Shown here: positions 7,446-16,084 of the stretch, piece by piece
Layout: each line of letters begins with the position of its first letter
Position numbering within the stretch: the first letter of the stretch is position 1
From: SMWC01 sp045561055
GTDB lineage: Bacteria; Pseudomonadota; Gammaproteobacteria; Steroidobacterales; Rariloculaceae
DNA length: 64,000 nt
Reading direction: 5' to 3'
Assembly: GCA_045561055.1 (NCBI GenBank)
Contig: JBJKYL010000019.1
Location: 186,001-250,000, forward strand
Position numbers and translations under genes: made by a program
The notes under the pieces: generated by a model
Databases searched by the model: none
What the model saw: only the letters and a program-made list of their open reading frames with translations
What the model was told of the DNA's origin: nothing

Positions 7446-9269
7446 TCAGGCGCGTTGACGAGCCTCGCGACGACGTTCTCCCTCGGTTAGTAATTTCTTG
7501 CGCAAACGAATACTCGCCGGCGTTACCTCTACGAGTTCGTCGTCATCGATAAATTCTAGCGCCTGCTCCAGCGAATAACGTAGTGGTGGCGTCAATACGA
7601 TGTTCTCGTCTGACCCAGCAGCACGGATATTAGTCAGTTGCTTGCCTTTGGTAGGGTTTACGGGCAGATCGTTATTGCGGTTGTTGACGCCGACTATCAT
7701 ACCTTCATAAACGGCTTCTCCATGGCTTATTAATAGGTTACCGCGTTCTTGTAGGTTGAATAAAGAATAGGCTAGAGCCTTGCCTTTCACTACGGATACC
7801 ATCGCCCCGTTATTGCGCTGGCCAATTTCTCCTGGAGATCTTTGATCGTAACAGTCGAATACATGATAGAGCAGGCCTGTACCAGCCGTTGCTGTCAGGT
7901 ACTCAGTCCTAAAACCAATGAGACCGCGTGCTGGGATACGATAGTCTAGCCGCACTCTGCCGTGTCCGTCGGGCAGCATTGCAACGAGCTCACCTTTGCG
8001 TTCGGCCAGACGGCTCATAACAGCGCCTTGATAGTCCTCTCCGAAATCGACTGTTAGTTGCTCCCATGGTTCGTGGATTTTACCGTCGATCTCACGCTCA
8101 ATAACTTCCGGCCGGGAGACAGCGAGCTCGTATTGCTCACGGCGCATAGTCTCGATTAATACAGAGAGGTGTAGCTCACCACGCCCTGAAACGCGAAACT
8201 TATCCGGATCTGCCGTGTTCTCAACGCGCAACGCGACATTGTGCTTGAGCTCTTGATTGAGCCGCTCTCGTATCTGTCGGCTGGTTAGATACTTACCCTC
8301 GTGGCCCGCGAAAGGCGATTTGTTGACCTGGAAGGTCATACTGATCGTCGGCTCGTCGACCTGTAGGGCGGGTAGCGCCTCGGGATGTTCGCGCGCACAA
8401 ACAGTATCGGAGATCTTTAGATCTTCGATACCGCTGAACATTACGATATCCCCGGCGCCGGCAGCATCGATTTTGTTTCGCTGTAGTCCTTCGAAGCCAT
8501 AGAGTTCGAGTAATTTTCCGTTGCGAACTGATCCGTCGGGACTGACGATTGCGATCGAGTTATCGGTGTTGACGTTGCCGCGCGTTATGCGACCGATACC
8601 GAGTACGCCTACGTAGGGATCGTAATCGAGACTGGAGACCTGCAACTGTAGAGGGCCGAGCGCATCTACATTGGGGGCAGGTACATGTGAGACTATTGCT
8701 TCGAACAAAGGCTGTGTGTCGCCGGAGCGCACACCTGGTTCAATGCCGGCATAACCTTCTAGCGCAGACGCATAGATCACTGGAAAGTCGAGTTGGTCAT
8801 CGCTAGCACCCAATTTATCGAATAGCTCGAATGTCTCGTCGAGGACCCAATCGGGCCGCGCACCGTCACGGTCGATCTTGTTGATGACGACAATGGGTAT
8901 GAAATTGCAGGCGAACGCTTTCTGGGTAACAAATCGTGTTTGTGGCATCGGCCCCTCGACGGCGTCAACGAGTAATATCACGCTATCCACCATAGATAGT
9001 ACGCGCTCTACTTCGCCGCCAAAGTCCGCGTGTCCCGGAGTATCGACTATATTAATTCGCCAGTCGCGCCAGGTAATAGCGGTATTCTTCGAGAGAATAG
9101 TGATTCCGCGCTCGCGTTCGAGATCATTCGAATCCATCGCTCGCTCTGGAAGTGCAACGCGCGTATCTAGGGTGCCCGCTTGTTGAAGCAGCCTATCAAC
9201 TAACGTCGTTTTGCCATGATCAACGTGAGCGATGATGGCGATATTTCTTAGCCGATTTTGAGTGAACAT
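7446..9269 (-). CDS. typA: Ribosome-associated GTPase TypA/BipA
   Basis: At 607 residues this has the full length of TypA/BipA. The G domain shows the P-loop AHVDHGKT (about residues 14-21), switch II DTPGHADFGGE and the guanine-specificity motif NKID. The elongation-factor-like domains II, III and V and the family-specific C-terminal domain follow (for example RGLIGFRTEYLT and LSHGEAVYEGM-like segments). Known members bind the ribosome and assist 50S assembly at low temperature or under stress. It precedes a DksA-like gene by one base and is separated from the RRM gene by a terminator. Confidence 0.97.
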   Translation of the reverse strand: MFTQNRLRNIAIIAHVDHGKTTLVDRLLQQAGTLDTRVALPERAMDSNDLERERGITILSKNTAITWRDWRINIVDTPGHADFGGEVERVLSMVDSVILLVDAVEGPMPQTRFVTQKAFACNFIPIVVINKIDRDGARPDWVLDETFELFDKLGASDDQLDFPVIYASALEGYAGIEPGVRSGDTQPLFEAIVSHVPAPNVDALGPLQLQVSSLDYDPYVGVLGIGRITRGNVNTDNSIAIVSPDGSVRNGKLLELYGFEGLQRNKIDAAGAGDIVMFSGIEDLKISDTVCAREHPEALPALQVDEPTISMTFQVNKSPFAGHEGKYLTSRQIRERLNQELKHNVALRVENTADPDKFRVSGRGELHLSVLIETMRREQYELAVSRPEVIEREIDGKIHEPWEQLTVDFGEDYQGAVMSRLAERKGELVAMLPDGHGRVRLDYRIPARGLIGFRTEYLTATAGTGLLYHVFDCYDQRSPGEIGQRNNGAMVSVVKGKALAYSLFNLQERGNLLISHGEAVYEGMIVGVNNRNNDLPVNPTKGKQLTNIRAAGSDENIVLTPPLRYSLEQALEFIDDDELVEVTPASIRLRKKLLTEGERRREARQRA

Positions 9270-9305
9270 AGTGGTTCGTACCGCAGAGCGGCAACAGACA
9301 CATAT

Positions 9306-9334
9306 ACAAAAACCACCGCGTTAAAGCGCGGTTA
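9306..9334 (-). terminator. Terminator downstream of the RRM gene
   Basis: The perfect inverted repeat ACCGCG (9315-9320) / CGCGGT (9327-9332) is followed on the minus strand by GGTTTTTG. This fits an intrinsic terminator for the RRM gene and separates it from typA. Confidence 0.65.
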
Positions 9335-9375
9335 TCAAAATGCTATTCGTGTTTTGTGTGGAAAGGGGGGGGGTG

Positions 9376-9651
9376 CTACCAGCGATTACCAGTTTCGCGT
9401 TTTTGCATCGGTTTGGCTTCGTTTACGGTGACCGGACGGCCATCGTAGTCCGTGCCGTTAACCCCGTCGATTGCTGCTTGCGCTTCGGTATCCGTACCCA
9501 TTTCGACGAAACCAAAGCCCTTGCTACGGCCGGTATTGCGATCCGTAATCAAGGTAGCGCTTTCGACAACGCCGAAGGCACCAAATTTTTCAGTCAAGTC
9601 CTGTTCACTGGCCGAATAAGGCAGATTGCCTACATAGAGTCTTTTACCCAT
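9376..9651 (-). CDS. RRM-domain RNA-binding protein
   Basis: A 91-residue protein made of one RNA recognition motif. RNP2 is LYVGNL (about residues 5-10) and RNP1 is KGFGFVEM (about 44-51), with the usual aromatic residues for base stacking. Small single-RRM proteins of this kind are common in proteobacteria and cyanobacteria, and many are cold-inducible; their targets are mostly unknown. The C-terminus is a short basic tail without the Gly-rich region found in cyanobacterial Rbp. A run of nine G lies just beyond the stop (9365-9373). It is transcribed alone, with its own terminator downstream. Confidence 0.9.
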   Translation of the reverse strand: MGKRLYVGNLPYSASEQDLTEKFGAFGVVESATLITDRNTGRSKGFGFVEMGTDTEAQAAIDGVNGTDYDGRPVTVNEAKPMQKRETGNRW

Positions 9652-9790
9652 TATATTTCTCCTTAAGCTTACATAAACCGCTCAAGAAGATCTGAGTTCC
9701 TTCCGTCCCGGTATCCCGGAAAAGCGGTAATTTTAAAGTAGTTATTACGTCTGAACGATGATAGATCGGCAACGATATCAGCATAACCCT

Positions 9791-9811
9791 GAAAAATCTA
9801 AATAAATTTAG
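9791..9811 (-). terminator. Weak A/T-rich terminator after the RND operon
   Basis: CTAAAT (9798-9803) and ATTTAG (9806-9811) form a short hairpin followed on the minus strand by ATTTTTC. It lies just past the efflux pump stop. The stem is weak, so this is a tentative call. Confidence 0.35.
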
Positions 9812-9822
9812 TTTCTGTGTTT

Positions 9823-12800
9823 CTAGCGGCCGGCAGCCAGTGCCGTGTCATGTCGCACTGTTCGCTTAGAGATCGAATCTGCCTTAGCAGGTAGCAGTTC
9901 GTCCAGAATTAGGTACAGACTGGGCATCAGGAAGAGCGTGATTACGGTTGCGAAGATGACGCCGAAGCCCAGCGAAATCGACATCGGTACTATAAACGCT
10001 GTTGCGGGATTGTCGTTTAGCATTAGAGGTGTCAGTCCGGCAAATGTTGTGATTGATGTCAGTATAATCGGTCGAAATCGGGTAATGCCTGCACGATGAA
10101 CCGCAGCCTGCGCCGGTAACCCCCGACGCCGAAGTCGGTTTATATAATCAACGAAAATCAGGCTCGAGTTCACGACGACACCTGAAAGTGCGAGCATCCC
10201 ATTGATAGAGGGCATGCTGATTATGTGACCCAGCAAAAGATGACCGACAATGCCGCCGATGGCGGCGAACGGAATTACGCTCATAATGATGAGCGGTTGT
10301 AGGTAGGATCGCAGAGGTACTGCAAGTATCGCGAACATGATGAGTAGTGCGACTGGGAATAAGCGGGTCAGATCAGAAAAAGATTGATCGCGTTCTTCTC
10401 GCTCTCCCGTAAAGGAGAAACTTACACCAGGGTAGCTCGCGATGATCTCGGGCAGCCTTTCTGCTGCTATCGAATCTAATACGGCTTCGGGTGTGGTTAC
10501 GTTTCTATTAACGTCTGCGCGGACAGTAACGACACGTTGCCGGTTGATACGGGTGATCGTCGAATAGCTTTGATCGAGTGTAAATTCAGCAGCTGCGGCG
10601 AAAGGCACTTCCGTGCCGGCCGGAGTCCGGATTCGCATGTCTTCTAGATTACCTAGTGAGCGGCGCTCCGATTCCGGGTAACGGACCATGACACGAACGT
10701 CTTCAGTGCCACGTTGGACGCGCTGCGCTTCTTCGCCGTAAAAAGATTGACGAGTCTGACGCGCAAGATCGTTGAGTGTAAGTCCCAGGTTCCGGGCTTC
10801 TGGCCTCAGTGATAGCCTAACCTCTTGTTTGCCCGATCGAAACGAGTCGGAAATATCGGTAACTCCGTCGAATCGAGCAAGTTCAGCGCGCACATCCGCG
10901 GCAGCAGCAGCTAGGTCGTTGACATTCCGGCCACGCATCTGAATCGAAATGGGGTCACCTATCGTCAACTGAGTCGCGGTGAAGGTCAGTTCCACGCTGT
11001 CGGTGATGGGACCCGTAAGTTCCCGCCAGCGGTTAGCGATCTCATCAGAGGAAAATCCCCTCCTTTCTGCCGCTGGGAGCAGAGATAGGGTAACACTGGC
11101 CTGATGGCTGACCGGTGATGGCCGGATGTTGTTTGAGATGCCTGGCCCGCCACCGCGCGCTGGTAAGCCGATCGATGTTAGTACGTGTTGGATTATCGGT
11201 GGCTGGTCTGGACGAGCGTTGTTCAGTTCCTCGGTAAGTATTTCGTAGGCAGCTTCGATTTGACGCGCTGCAGCGATTGTCGATTCGACAGGGATGCCTT
11301 CCGGCATAGTAAGGCTAGCTAATACCCGGTCACCTGAAATAGCGGGGAAAAACGCGACGGGTATTCGACCACTTAGGATAAGAGAAAGCGCTAAGATTAG
11401 GACGCCAACGCCGGTCGCCAATGTGAGGTAACGCCATTCGAGAACCTTAGTTAGCGCGTTTCCGTAACGCTGTTCTGCGAAATTTTCGATGCGCTTCGAT
11501 AGTTGTTCCTGAAAGTCTAGCCAGCGCTGGATTAACGGGTTCGAGCGATGAGTATCGGAAGCTACTTTTCGGTATGCTAGGTGCGCAGGCAAAATCAACT
11601 GCGACTCGACAATACTGAACACAAGGCAGATCACGACGACGTAGCCCACTGCTGCGAAAAGATCACCGAGAGGGCCGCTGGCGAAAAGGATGGGGATGAA
11701 TGCTGCCATTGTCGTCAAGACCCCGAAGATAACGGGAACTGCAACTTCTGATGTGCCTTCGATCGCAGCTGAGATCTGGTCTTCTCCTTGACGCTCGAGA
11801 GTATAGACACGCTCGCCCACAACAATAGCGTCATCGACAACGACACCGAGGACGAGGATAAAAGCAACAATTGACATCGTGCTGATGGTGATGCCTAACG
11901 GAGCGAACAGCGCAAGCGCGCCGAGCATCGCGATGGGTATTCCTGCTGCAACCCACATGGCTAAACGAAAGTGCAGCGGTAGAGAAAGAAGTAGTAAAAC
12001 GAGAATGAGACCGCCGCCCGCTGTTCCCAGGAGAACGCCGATGCGTGCCTCAATATCTTTAGACTCGTCTTGCCAGATCGTTAGAGCAATTCCGTCAGGC
12101 ATGCGCTGTTGTGCGCCGTCAATATAGGCTCTTACCTTATCGCGGATATCCATAATGTCTTCGTTACCTACTTGGTAGACGATGACCATTGCAGCTGGCT
12201 GGCCGTCAAATCGCACGTTCAGATCGGCTTCTTCGAGGCCGTCCCTAATTGTCGCGATCTCGCGAAGCGTGATATTTGTGCCATCGCTTCTAGATACAAC
12301 GACGATGTCTTCGAACTCAGATCCGGTATATGCTTGGCCTTTAGTTCTGACGAGTATTTCGCCACCGTCGGTGCGGATTGTGCCCCCGGGAAGGTCGAGC
12401 GAGAAACGGCGCACCGCGTTCGCTACTTGATCTAGGGTTAGCCCGTAACGGCGTAGCGTCTGCTCGGAAATTTCGATTGCGATCTCATCTGCGCGTACGG
12501 ATGCAATCTCGACGGTTGAGATACCCTCTATTTCTGCGATCTCCTCGCGCATCTGTAGAGCTATATTCTTTAAGCTACGCTCGCTTGCGTTACCCGATAT
12601 AGCAATCTGCAGGCCATCATTCAGATTCTGCAGCAGCGAGACGATAGGTCGTTCGGTCTCGACCGGGAAGGTTGAGATAGCGTCGACACGTCCCTTAATA
12701 TCATTAAGCGCCTGGACGCGGTCGGCATTCGATTCAAGTTCGAGGATTACCCCGCAACTGCCTTCGCGTGAGTTCGACGTCATTCGGAAAATGTTTTGTG

Positions 12801-13023
12801 CTCCCTCTAGGGCCTCCTCAATGCGAATACAGACACCCGACTCGACTTCTTCAGGAGCGGCCCCGAGGTAGGGCACCTCTACCTGCACGACTCCTAACTC
12901 GATATTCGGAAATTCCTCCTGTCTGAGTTGCGACAAAGAGATGAGTCCACCGATAACCAATACGACCATCAGGAGATTGGCCGCGACAGGATTGTGAACG
13001 AACCAGGCGATAATCCGAGTCAT
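9823..13023 (-). CDS. RND multidrug efflux inner-membrane pump
   Basis: At 1066 residues it matches the size of AcrB/MexB-type and related hydrophobe/amphiphile efflux pumps. It starts with an N-terminal helix (about residues 5-28, FVHNPVAANLLM), followed by the porter domain. The first bundle of membrane helices (about 325-500) contains GVVVDDAIVVGE with the paired Asp of helix 4 that relay protons. A second helix set lies at about 880-1045, including MPSINGMLALSGVVVNSSLIF. It should act as a proton antiporter exporting small molecules from the periplasm or inner membrane. Its start overlaps the adaptor stop by four bases. No outer-membrane TolC-type gene is in the window, so it would use one encoded elsewhere. 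Confidence 0.93.
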   Translation of the reverse strand: MTRIIAWFVHNPVAANLLMVVLVIGGLISLSQLRQEEFPNIELGVVQVEVPYLGAAPEEVESGVCIRIEEALEGAQNIFRMTSNSREGSCGVILELESNADRVQALNDIKGRVDAISTFPVETERPIVSLLQNLNDGLQIAISGNASERSLKNIALQMREEIAEIEGISTVEIASVRADEIAIEISEQTLRRYGLTLDQVANAVRRFSLDLPGGTIRTDGGEILVRTKGQAYTGSEFEDIVVVSRSDGTNITLREIATIRDGLEEADLNVRFDGQPAAMVIVYQVGNEDIMDIRDKVRAYIDGAQQRMPDGIALTIWQDESKDIEARIGVLLGTAGGGLILVLLLLSLPLHFRLAMWVAAGIPIAMLGALALFAPLGITISTMSIVAFILVLGVVVDDAIVVGERVYTLERQGEDQISAAIEGTSEVAVPVIFGVLTTMAAFIPILFASGPLGDLFAAVGYVVVICLVFSIVESQLILPAHLAYRKVASDTHRSNPLIQRWLDFQEQLSKRIENFAEQRYGNALTKVLEWRYLTLATGVGVLILALSLILSGRIPVAFFPAISGDRVLASLTMPEGIPVESTIAAARQIEAAYEILTEELNNARPDQPPIIQHVLTSIGLPARGGGPGISNNIRPSPVSHQASVTLSLLPAAERRGFSSDEIANRWRELTGPITDSVELTFTATQLTIGDPISIQMRGRNVNDLAAAAADVRAELARFDGVTDISDSFRSGKQEVRLSLRPEARNLGLTLNDLARQTRQSFYGEEAQRVQRGTEDVRVMVRYPESERRSLGNLEDMRIRTPAGTEVPFAAAAEFTLDQSYSTITRINRQRVVTVRADVNRNVTTPEAVLDSIAAERLPEIIASYPGVSFSFTGEREERDQSFSDLTRLFPVALLIMFAILAVPLRSYLQPLIIMSVIPFAAIGGIVGHLLLGHIISMPSINGMLALSGVVVNSSLIFVDYINRLRRRGLPAQAAVHRAGITRFRPIILTSITTFAGLTPLMLNDNPATAFIVPMSISLGFGVIFATVITLFLMPSLYLILDELLPAKADSISKRTVRHDTALAAGR

Positions 13024-14195
13024 GGTAGGGAGCGCTGCCCGCTATCGAGCAGTGGCTCGACTCGCATACCGTTAACAACGGCTTGTAAAGGTGACAGATT
13101 GATGAGCTCTCCTTTTTGGATTCCCCCGCTGATGAAAGCCTCATTACCGTATATACGCAACAGCTCTACTGTACGAAAACGCAATCGATTATCGTTGTCT
13201 ACGACCAGAACCTCGCTGGCATTACGTATTGCAGCTCGGGGTAGAACGATGATGTTATCGGCCGGCCTTCCCTGAATCTCCGCATTAACAAATAGCCCTA
13301 CTGGTGGCGCTACGGTCTCCGGGGCATCTGTCTCAGTGTTATCCACAATGACACGAGCGACCGCATAGACCATGCGACTACTGGAATCGATCTCGGCCTC
13401 CGTACGTACCACAGTTCCCATCCATGAATATTTTTGGCCGGCAAAATCGGCGGAAAGCCTTACCGATGGAGCCCTTGCAGTAGCTAACTCGCCGCGTTGA
13501 GACAAGGGTAGATCGAGATAGGCTAGTTGCTGATCGGCGATCGGAAGCCGCACTTCGAGAAAATCAATTGCGTAGATATTTGCTATCGCTGTACCTCGGC
13601 TGACAAACTGACCTATGTCAGCCTGCTCATTTCTTACGAACCCTTTGAACGGAGCGCGAATTTCCGTCCGTGTCAGATCGCGCTCGGTCTGTTGGAGCGA
13701 GGCTCGCGCCTCCTGTAGATTAGCCTCGGCTACCCTTGCTATACGTATTCCGGCTTCAACCTCTGAACGGCTGATGAGTTCACGCGTTTCGAGTTCTTTT
13801 AATCGCTGCAACTCGAATTCACTGAATTCCTGTTCCGCTTCTGCCCGGTTGATCGCGGCGCGGGCGCGATCAACGGCGGTTACGTAGTCGCGATTGTCGA
13901 TCTTCAATAACGGGTCCCCAGCTTCGAAGTAGCCGCCAGCGATGAGGTTCGGTGATATCCAGACTATGTTGCCTGAGACCTCCGGAACTAAGGCCGTTTC
14001 CGTGCGTGGCGCCACTGTTCCTTGCGAATGCACGACCATACGCACAGATTTCGGATCAGCCTCCAATACGCGGACTGTTTGTGATACGCGCTCAGCCTGA
14101 AACGGTTGTAAGCGTGCGGGTGTCGCAACGATAACCGCGGCAACGATTAAAGCGACGGCGATGACGAGGAAGGGAGCAATGACTTTGGTATTCAT
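13020..14195 (-). CDS. RND efflux periplasmic adaptor (membrane fusion protein)
   Basis: A 391-residue HlyD/AcrA-type adaptor. One N-terminal membrane segment (about residues 7-26) is followed by a split barrel-sandwich lipoyl half (VSGNIVWISPN, about 72-82), a coiled-coil hairpin rich in Glu, Arg and Leu (about 110-175), and the second lipoyl half with a TRTEIRAPFKGFV motif (about 178-190). A beta-barrel and a membrane-proximal domain complete it. It would link the RND pump to an outer-membrane channel. It lies 26 bp downstream of the GntR regulator and overlaps the pump gene by ATGA, forming a three-gene operon. Confidence 0.93.
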   Translation of the reverse strand: MNTKVIAPFLVIAVALIVAAVIVATPARLQPFQAERVSQTVRVLEADPKSVRMVVHSQGTVAPRTETALVPEVSGNIVWISPNLIAGGYFEAGDPLLKIDNRDYVTAVDRARAAINRAEAEQEFSEFELQRLKELETRELISRSEVEAGIRIARVAEANLQEARASLQQTERDLTRTEIRAPFKGFVRNEQADIGQFVSRGTAIANIYAIDFLEVRLPIADQQLAYLDLPLSQRGELATARAPSVRLSADFAGQKYSWMGTVVRTEAEIDSSSRMVYAVARVIVDNTETDAPETVAPPVGLFVNAEIQGRPADNIIVLPRAAIRNASEVLVVDNDNRLRFRTVELLRIYGNEAFISGGIQKGELINLSPLQAVVNGMRVEPLLDSGQRSLP

Positions 14196-14221
14196 AATGT
14201 GACTGTCTTCTTTTTCAACAT

Positions 14222-14938
14222 TTACTTGCCATACCGACGGCCGAGATTATCGCGAGTAAATTTCAGCCAGTCTTGCATGACAAGATTTATTTTTTTGCTA
14301 TCGTGGGAGATGAGTGCGCCGTCGAGGTTTTTTGCAAACTGCTTTAGATTTTTTGCAAACTGCTGTAGAAGATGCGAGTTTTTTTTCGGCTGAAGGCCCA
14401 TTGTCTGTAGTCGTGTCACAACGTCGCTGCGCAAGGAGTTGATCATGAGTTTCAGAACGAGGTGACCGGCATTTTTGGCGAAGACTTCGATTAGTCGGGG
14501 TGGTCCCATCACGGCTCGGATCTCTTCAATGTCTGCATCTAAGATTTCTTTCACGATCGCTCGAGCTTCCGAAACAGTTGTATTTCCGTCGTTCGCCATA
14601 GCGTGCTCAACAGCAAAATTGATGAGGACGCTACCGATTTCGAGAGCCTGAGAGACAAGTTTCTGGTCGGGTATCTTGTCAAGGTCTAACAGTGGCCCGA
14701 GAATTGCTAAAGTGCAGTCCTCGATCGGCACAACACGTGCGCCGCCCGGTTGGATTGCGATAACGCCTAATTGTTCGAGTTTTTTGAATGCCTCTCGAAT
14801 CGTACCTCGGCTAGTTTCGAAGCGGATGACGAGATCACGCTCCGACGGTAGGCGTTCGGTTGGACGGTACTGGCCGCGTAAGATTTCGTCACGCAGCATG
14901 CCCGAAATATCCTCGGATCTAGAAACTTTATGCTTCAC
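14222..14938 (-). CDS. GntR-family (FCD/FadR-type) transcriptional regulator of the efflux operon
   Basis: I place the start at the GTG at 14938 (238 residues). The longer open frame from 15013 would read through the operator-like sites and adds 25 non-conserved residues. The N-terminus is a winged helix with the GntR signature LPSERDL and the recognition region SRGTIREAF. The C-terminal half is helical, as in FCD ligand-binding domains that sense organic acids through a metal site. It is the first gene of an operon with the adaptor and pump, so it probably represses them and itself. An internal 21-bp duplication gives two copies of QFAKNLK/QFAKNLD near the C-terminus. Confidence 0.85.
   Translation of the reverse strand: MKHKVSRSEDISGMLRDEILRGQYRPTERLPSERDLVIRFETSRGTIREAFKKLEQLGVIAIQPGGARVVPIEDCTLAILGPLLDLDKIPDQKLVSQALEIGSVLINFAVEHAMANDGNTTVSEARAIVKEILDADIEEIRAVMGPPRLIEVFAKNAGHLVLKLMINSLRSDVVTRLQTMGLQPKKNSHLLQQFAKNLKQFAKNLDGALISHDSKKINLVMQDWLKFTRDNLGRRYGK
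14328..14369 (-). repeat. 21-bp tandem duplication within the GntR gene
   Basis: Two adjacent 21-bp copies (14328-14348 and 14349-14369) differ at one position. In frame they add seven residues (QFAKNL repeated) to the regulator's C-terminal domain without breaking it. Confidence 0.85.
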
Positions 14939-14945
14939 GGAATTA

Positions 14946-14971
14946 TTGGCCCTACCATATTGGTAAGACCA
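14946..14971. promoter_or_regulatory. Two FCD-GntR operator-like sites upstream of the efflux regulator
   Basis: TTGGCCCTACCA (14946-14957) and TGGTAAGACCA (14961-14971) lie 3 bp apart, 8-33 bp upstream of the GTG start. Both match the TGGTnnnACCA-type pattern known for FadR-subfamily regulators such as PdhR and LldR. ACCA-TAT-TGGT between them gives a further inverted pairing. Autoregulation is inferred from position. Confidence 0.6.
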
Positions 14972-15250
14972 CACTGTAGCACAGTGTTTCGAATGCCGAT
15001 AGCGATCGCGCAAAATCTAGTGCCTTGGCTGAACGATGGACTGGGCTTGGTTAGTACTGCTCTGGCCACTGCGGATGCAAGCTGCACAAAGGATGCGATC
15101 TAACCTAAATCAAGCTGAAAAATTCTTCCGTGGCGCTAGATTTCGCAAAAGGAGAGAGGCATTACGAGCCTGGGAATTATAGTATTCGGTTCATACTGAT
15201 TTAAATGCGTTACCCTATCTTAACCTCTACAGAGAGTCTGGGGATTACGA

Positions 15251-16072
15251 ATGATATTTTCGACAGCAAACTCATTTCGGTATGCATTACTAGCCACGAT
15301 AACCATTGTTGCGACGCTGCCTGGAGTAGTGTTGTCTGCGACGATAGACGGAGGCCGACCAACGGTCCTGGTAACCGGAGCGAATCGCGGTATCGGTCTT
15401 GCGCTGGTCGAGCATTATGTTGCAGCGGAATGGAACGTGATCGCTACCGCGCGTACGCCGGGCAGCGCCACTGAATTACATACTTTGGCAGAAGTTTATG
15501 AGCATTTACTAATTGAGCAGTTGGACGTAACTGACAATCCGCGGATAGCAGCTCTTGCGGACGCTTATCGGGACACGCCGATCGATGTGCTTATTAACAA
15601 TGCGGGAGTCTATGGTGATGTCGAGACCCAGTCCTGGGGTTCGTTAGAAGCTTCGACATTTAATGAAGTTTTCGCCGTGAATGTTCTCGCGCCTATGAAA
15701 ATGGCAGAAGGCTTCGCCGATCAGATTGCGGCAAGCGACCAAAAAAAAATCGTATCGATAACGAGCGGCGCGGGTTCAGTGTCTCGCGAAGGTTTGCCTG
15801 GAGGTGGTATGTTTTATGGCGTCAGTAAGGCGGCGCTAAATATGGCAATGCGTCAGGTACGTGCCGAACTCAAAGATCGTGATGTCGTCGTCGCGGCGAT
15901 CGCGCCCGGATTGGTTGCCACCGACATGTTAGCCATCGCACGTCCGGCATCTGTCTCGCGAGCGCAAACGCCGGCGCAGAGCGCTGCTGGTATCGCCGCA
16001 GTCATCGAAGGCCTAGAAGAGAGCTACGACGGGCGCCCCCTTAACTACGACGGTTCGGTCATGTCTTGGTAG
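15251..16072 (+). CDS. Short-chain dehydrogenase/reductase with an N-terminal hydrophobic segment
   Basis: A 273-residue classical SDR. The cofactor loop is TGANRGIG (about residues 42-49), with NNAG (about 117-120), the catalytic Ser in SITSGAG (about 170) and YxxxK as YGVSK (about 190-194). These enzymes oxidise or reduce alcohols and ketones using NAD(P). Unusually, the Rossmann motif is preceded by a hydrophobic segment (about 11-30) resembling a signal peptide or anchor. NAD(P) is not expected in the periplasm, so either the protein is anchored with its domain in the cytoplasm or translation starts at a later GTG near 15329. It is divergent from the efflux regulator. Confidence 0.85.
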   Translation: MIFSTANSFRYALLATITIVATLPGVVLSATIDGGRPTVLVTGANRGIGLALVEHYVAAEWNVIATARTPGSATELHTLAEVYEHLLIEQLDVTDNPRIAALADAYRDTPIDVLINNAGVYGDVETQSWGSLEASTFNEVFAVNVLAPMKMAEGFADQIAASDQKKIVSITSGAGSVSREGLPGGGMFYGVSKAALNMAMRQVRAELKDRDVVVAAIAPGLVATDMLAIARPASVSRAQTPAQSAAGIAAVIEGLEESYDGRPLNYDGSVMSW

Positions 16073-16084
16073 TTTGGCTGCGCG

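Noticed and set aside
9365..9373. Nine-G run after the RRM gene as a phase-variation tract
   Set aside because: It lies outside the coding frame and in no identified promoter, so tract-length change has no evident effect.
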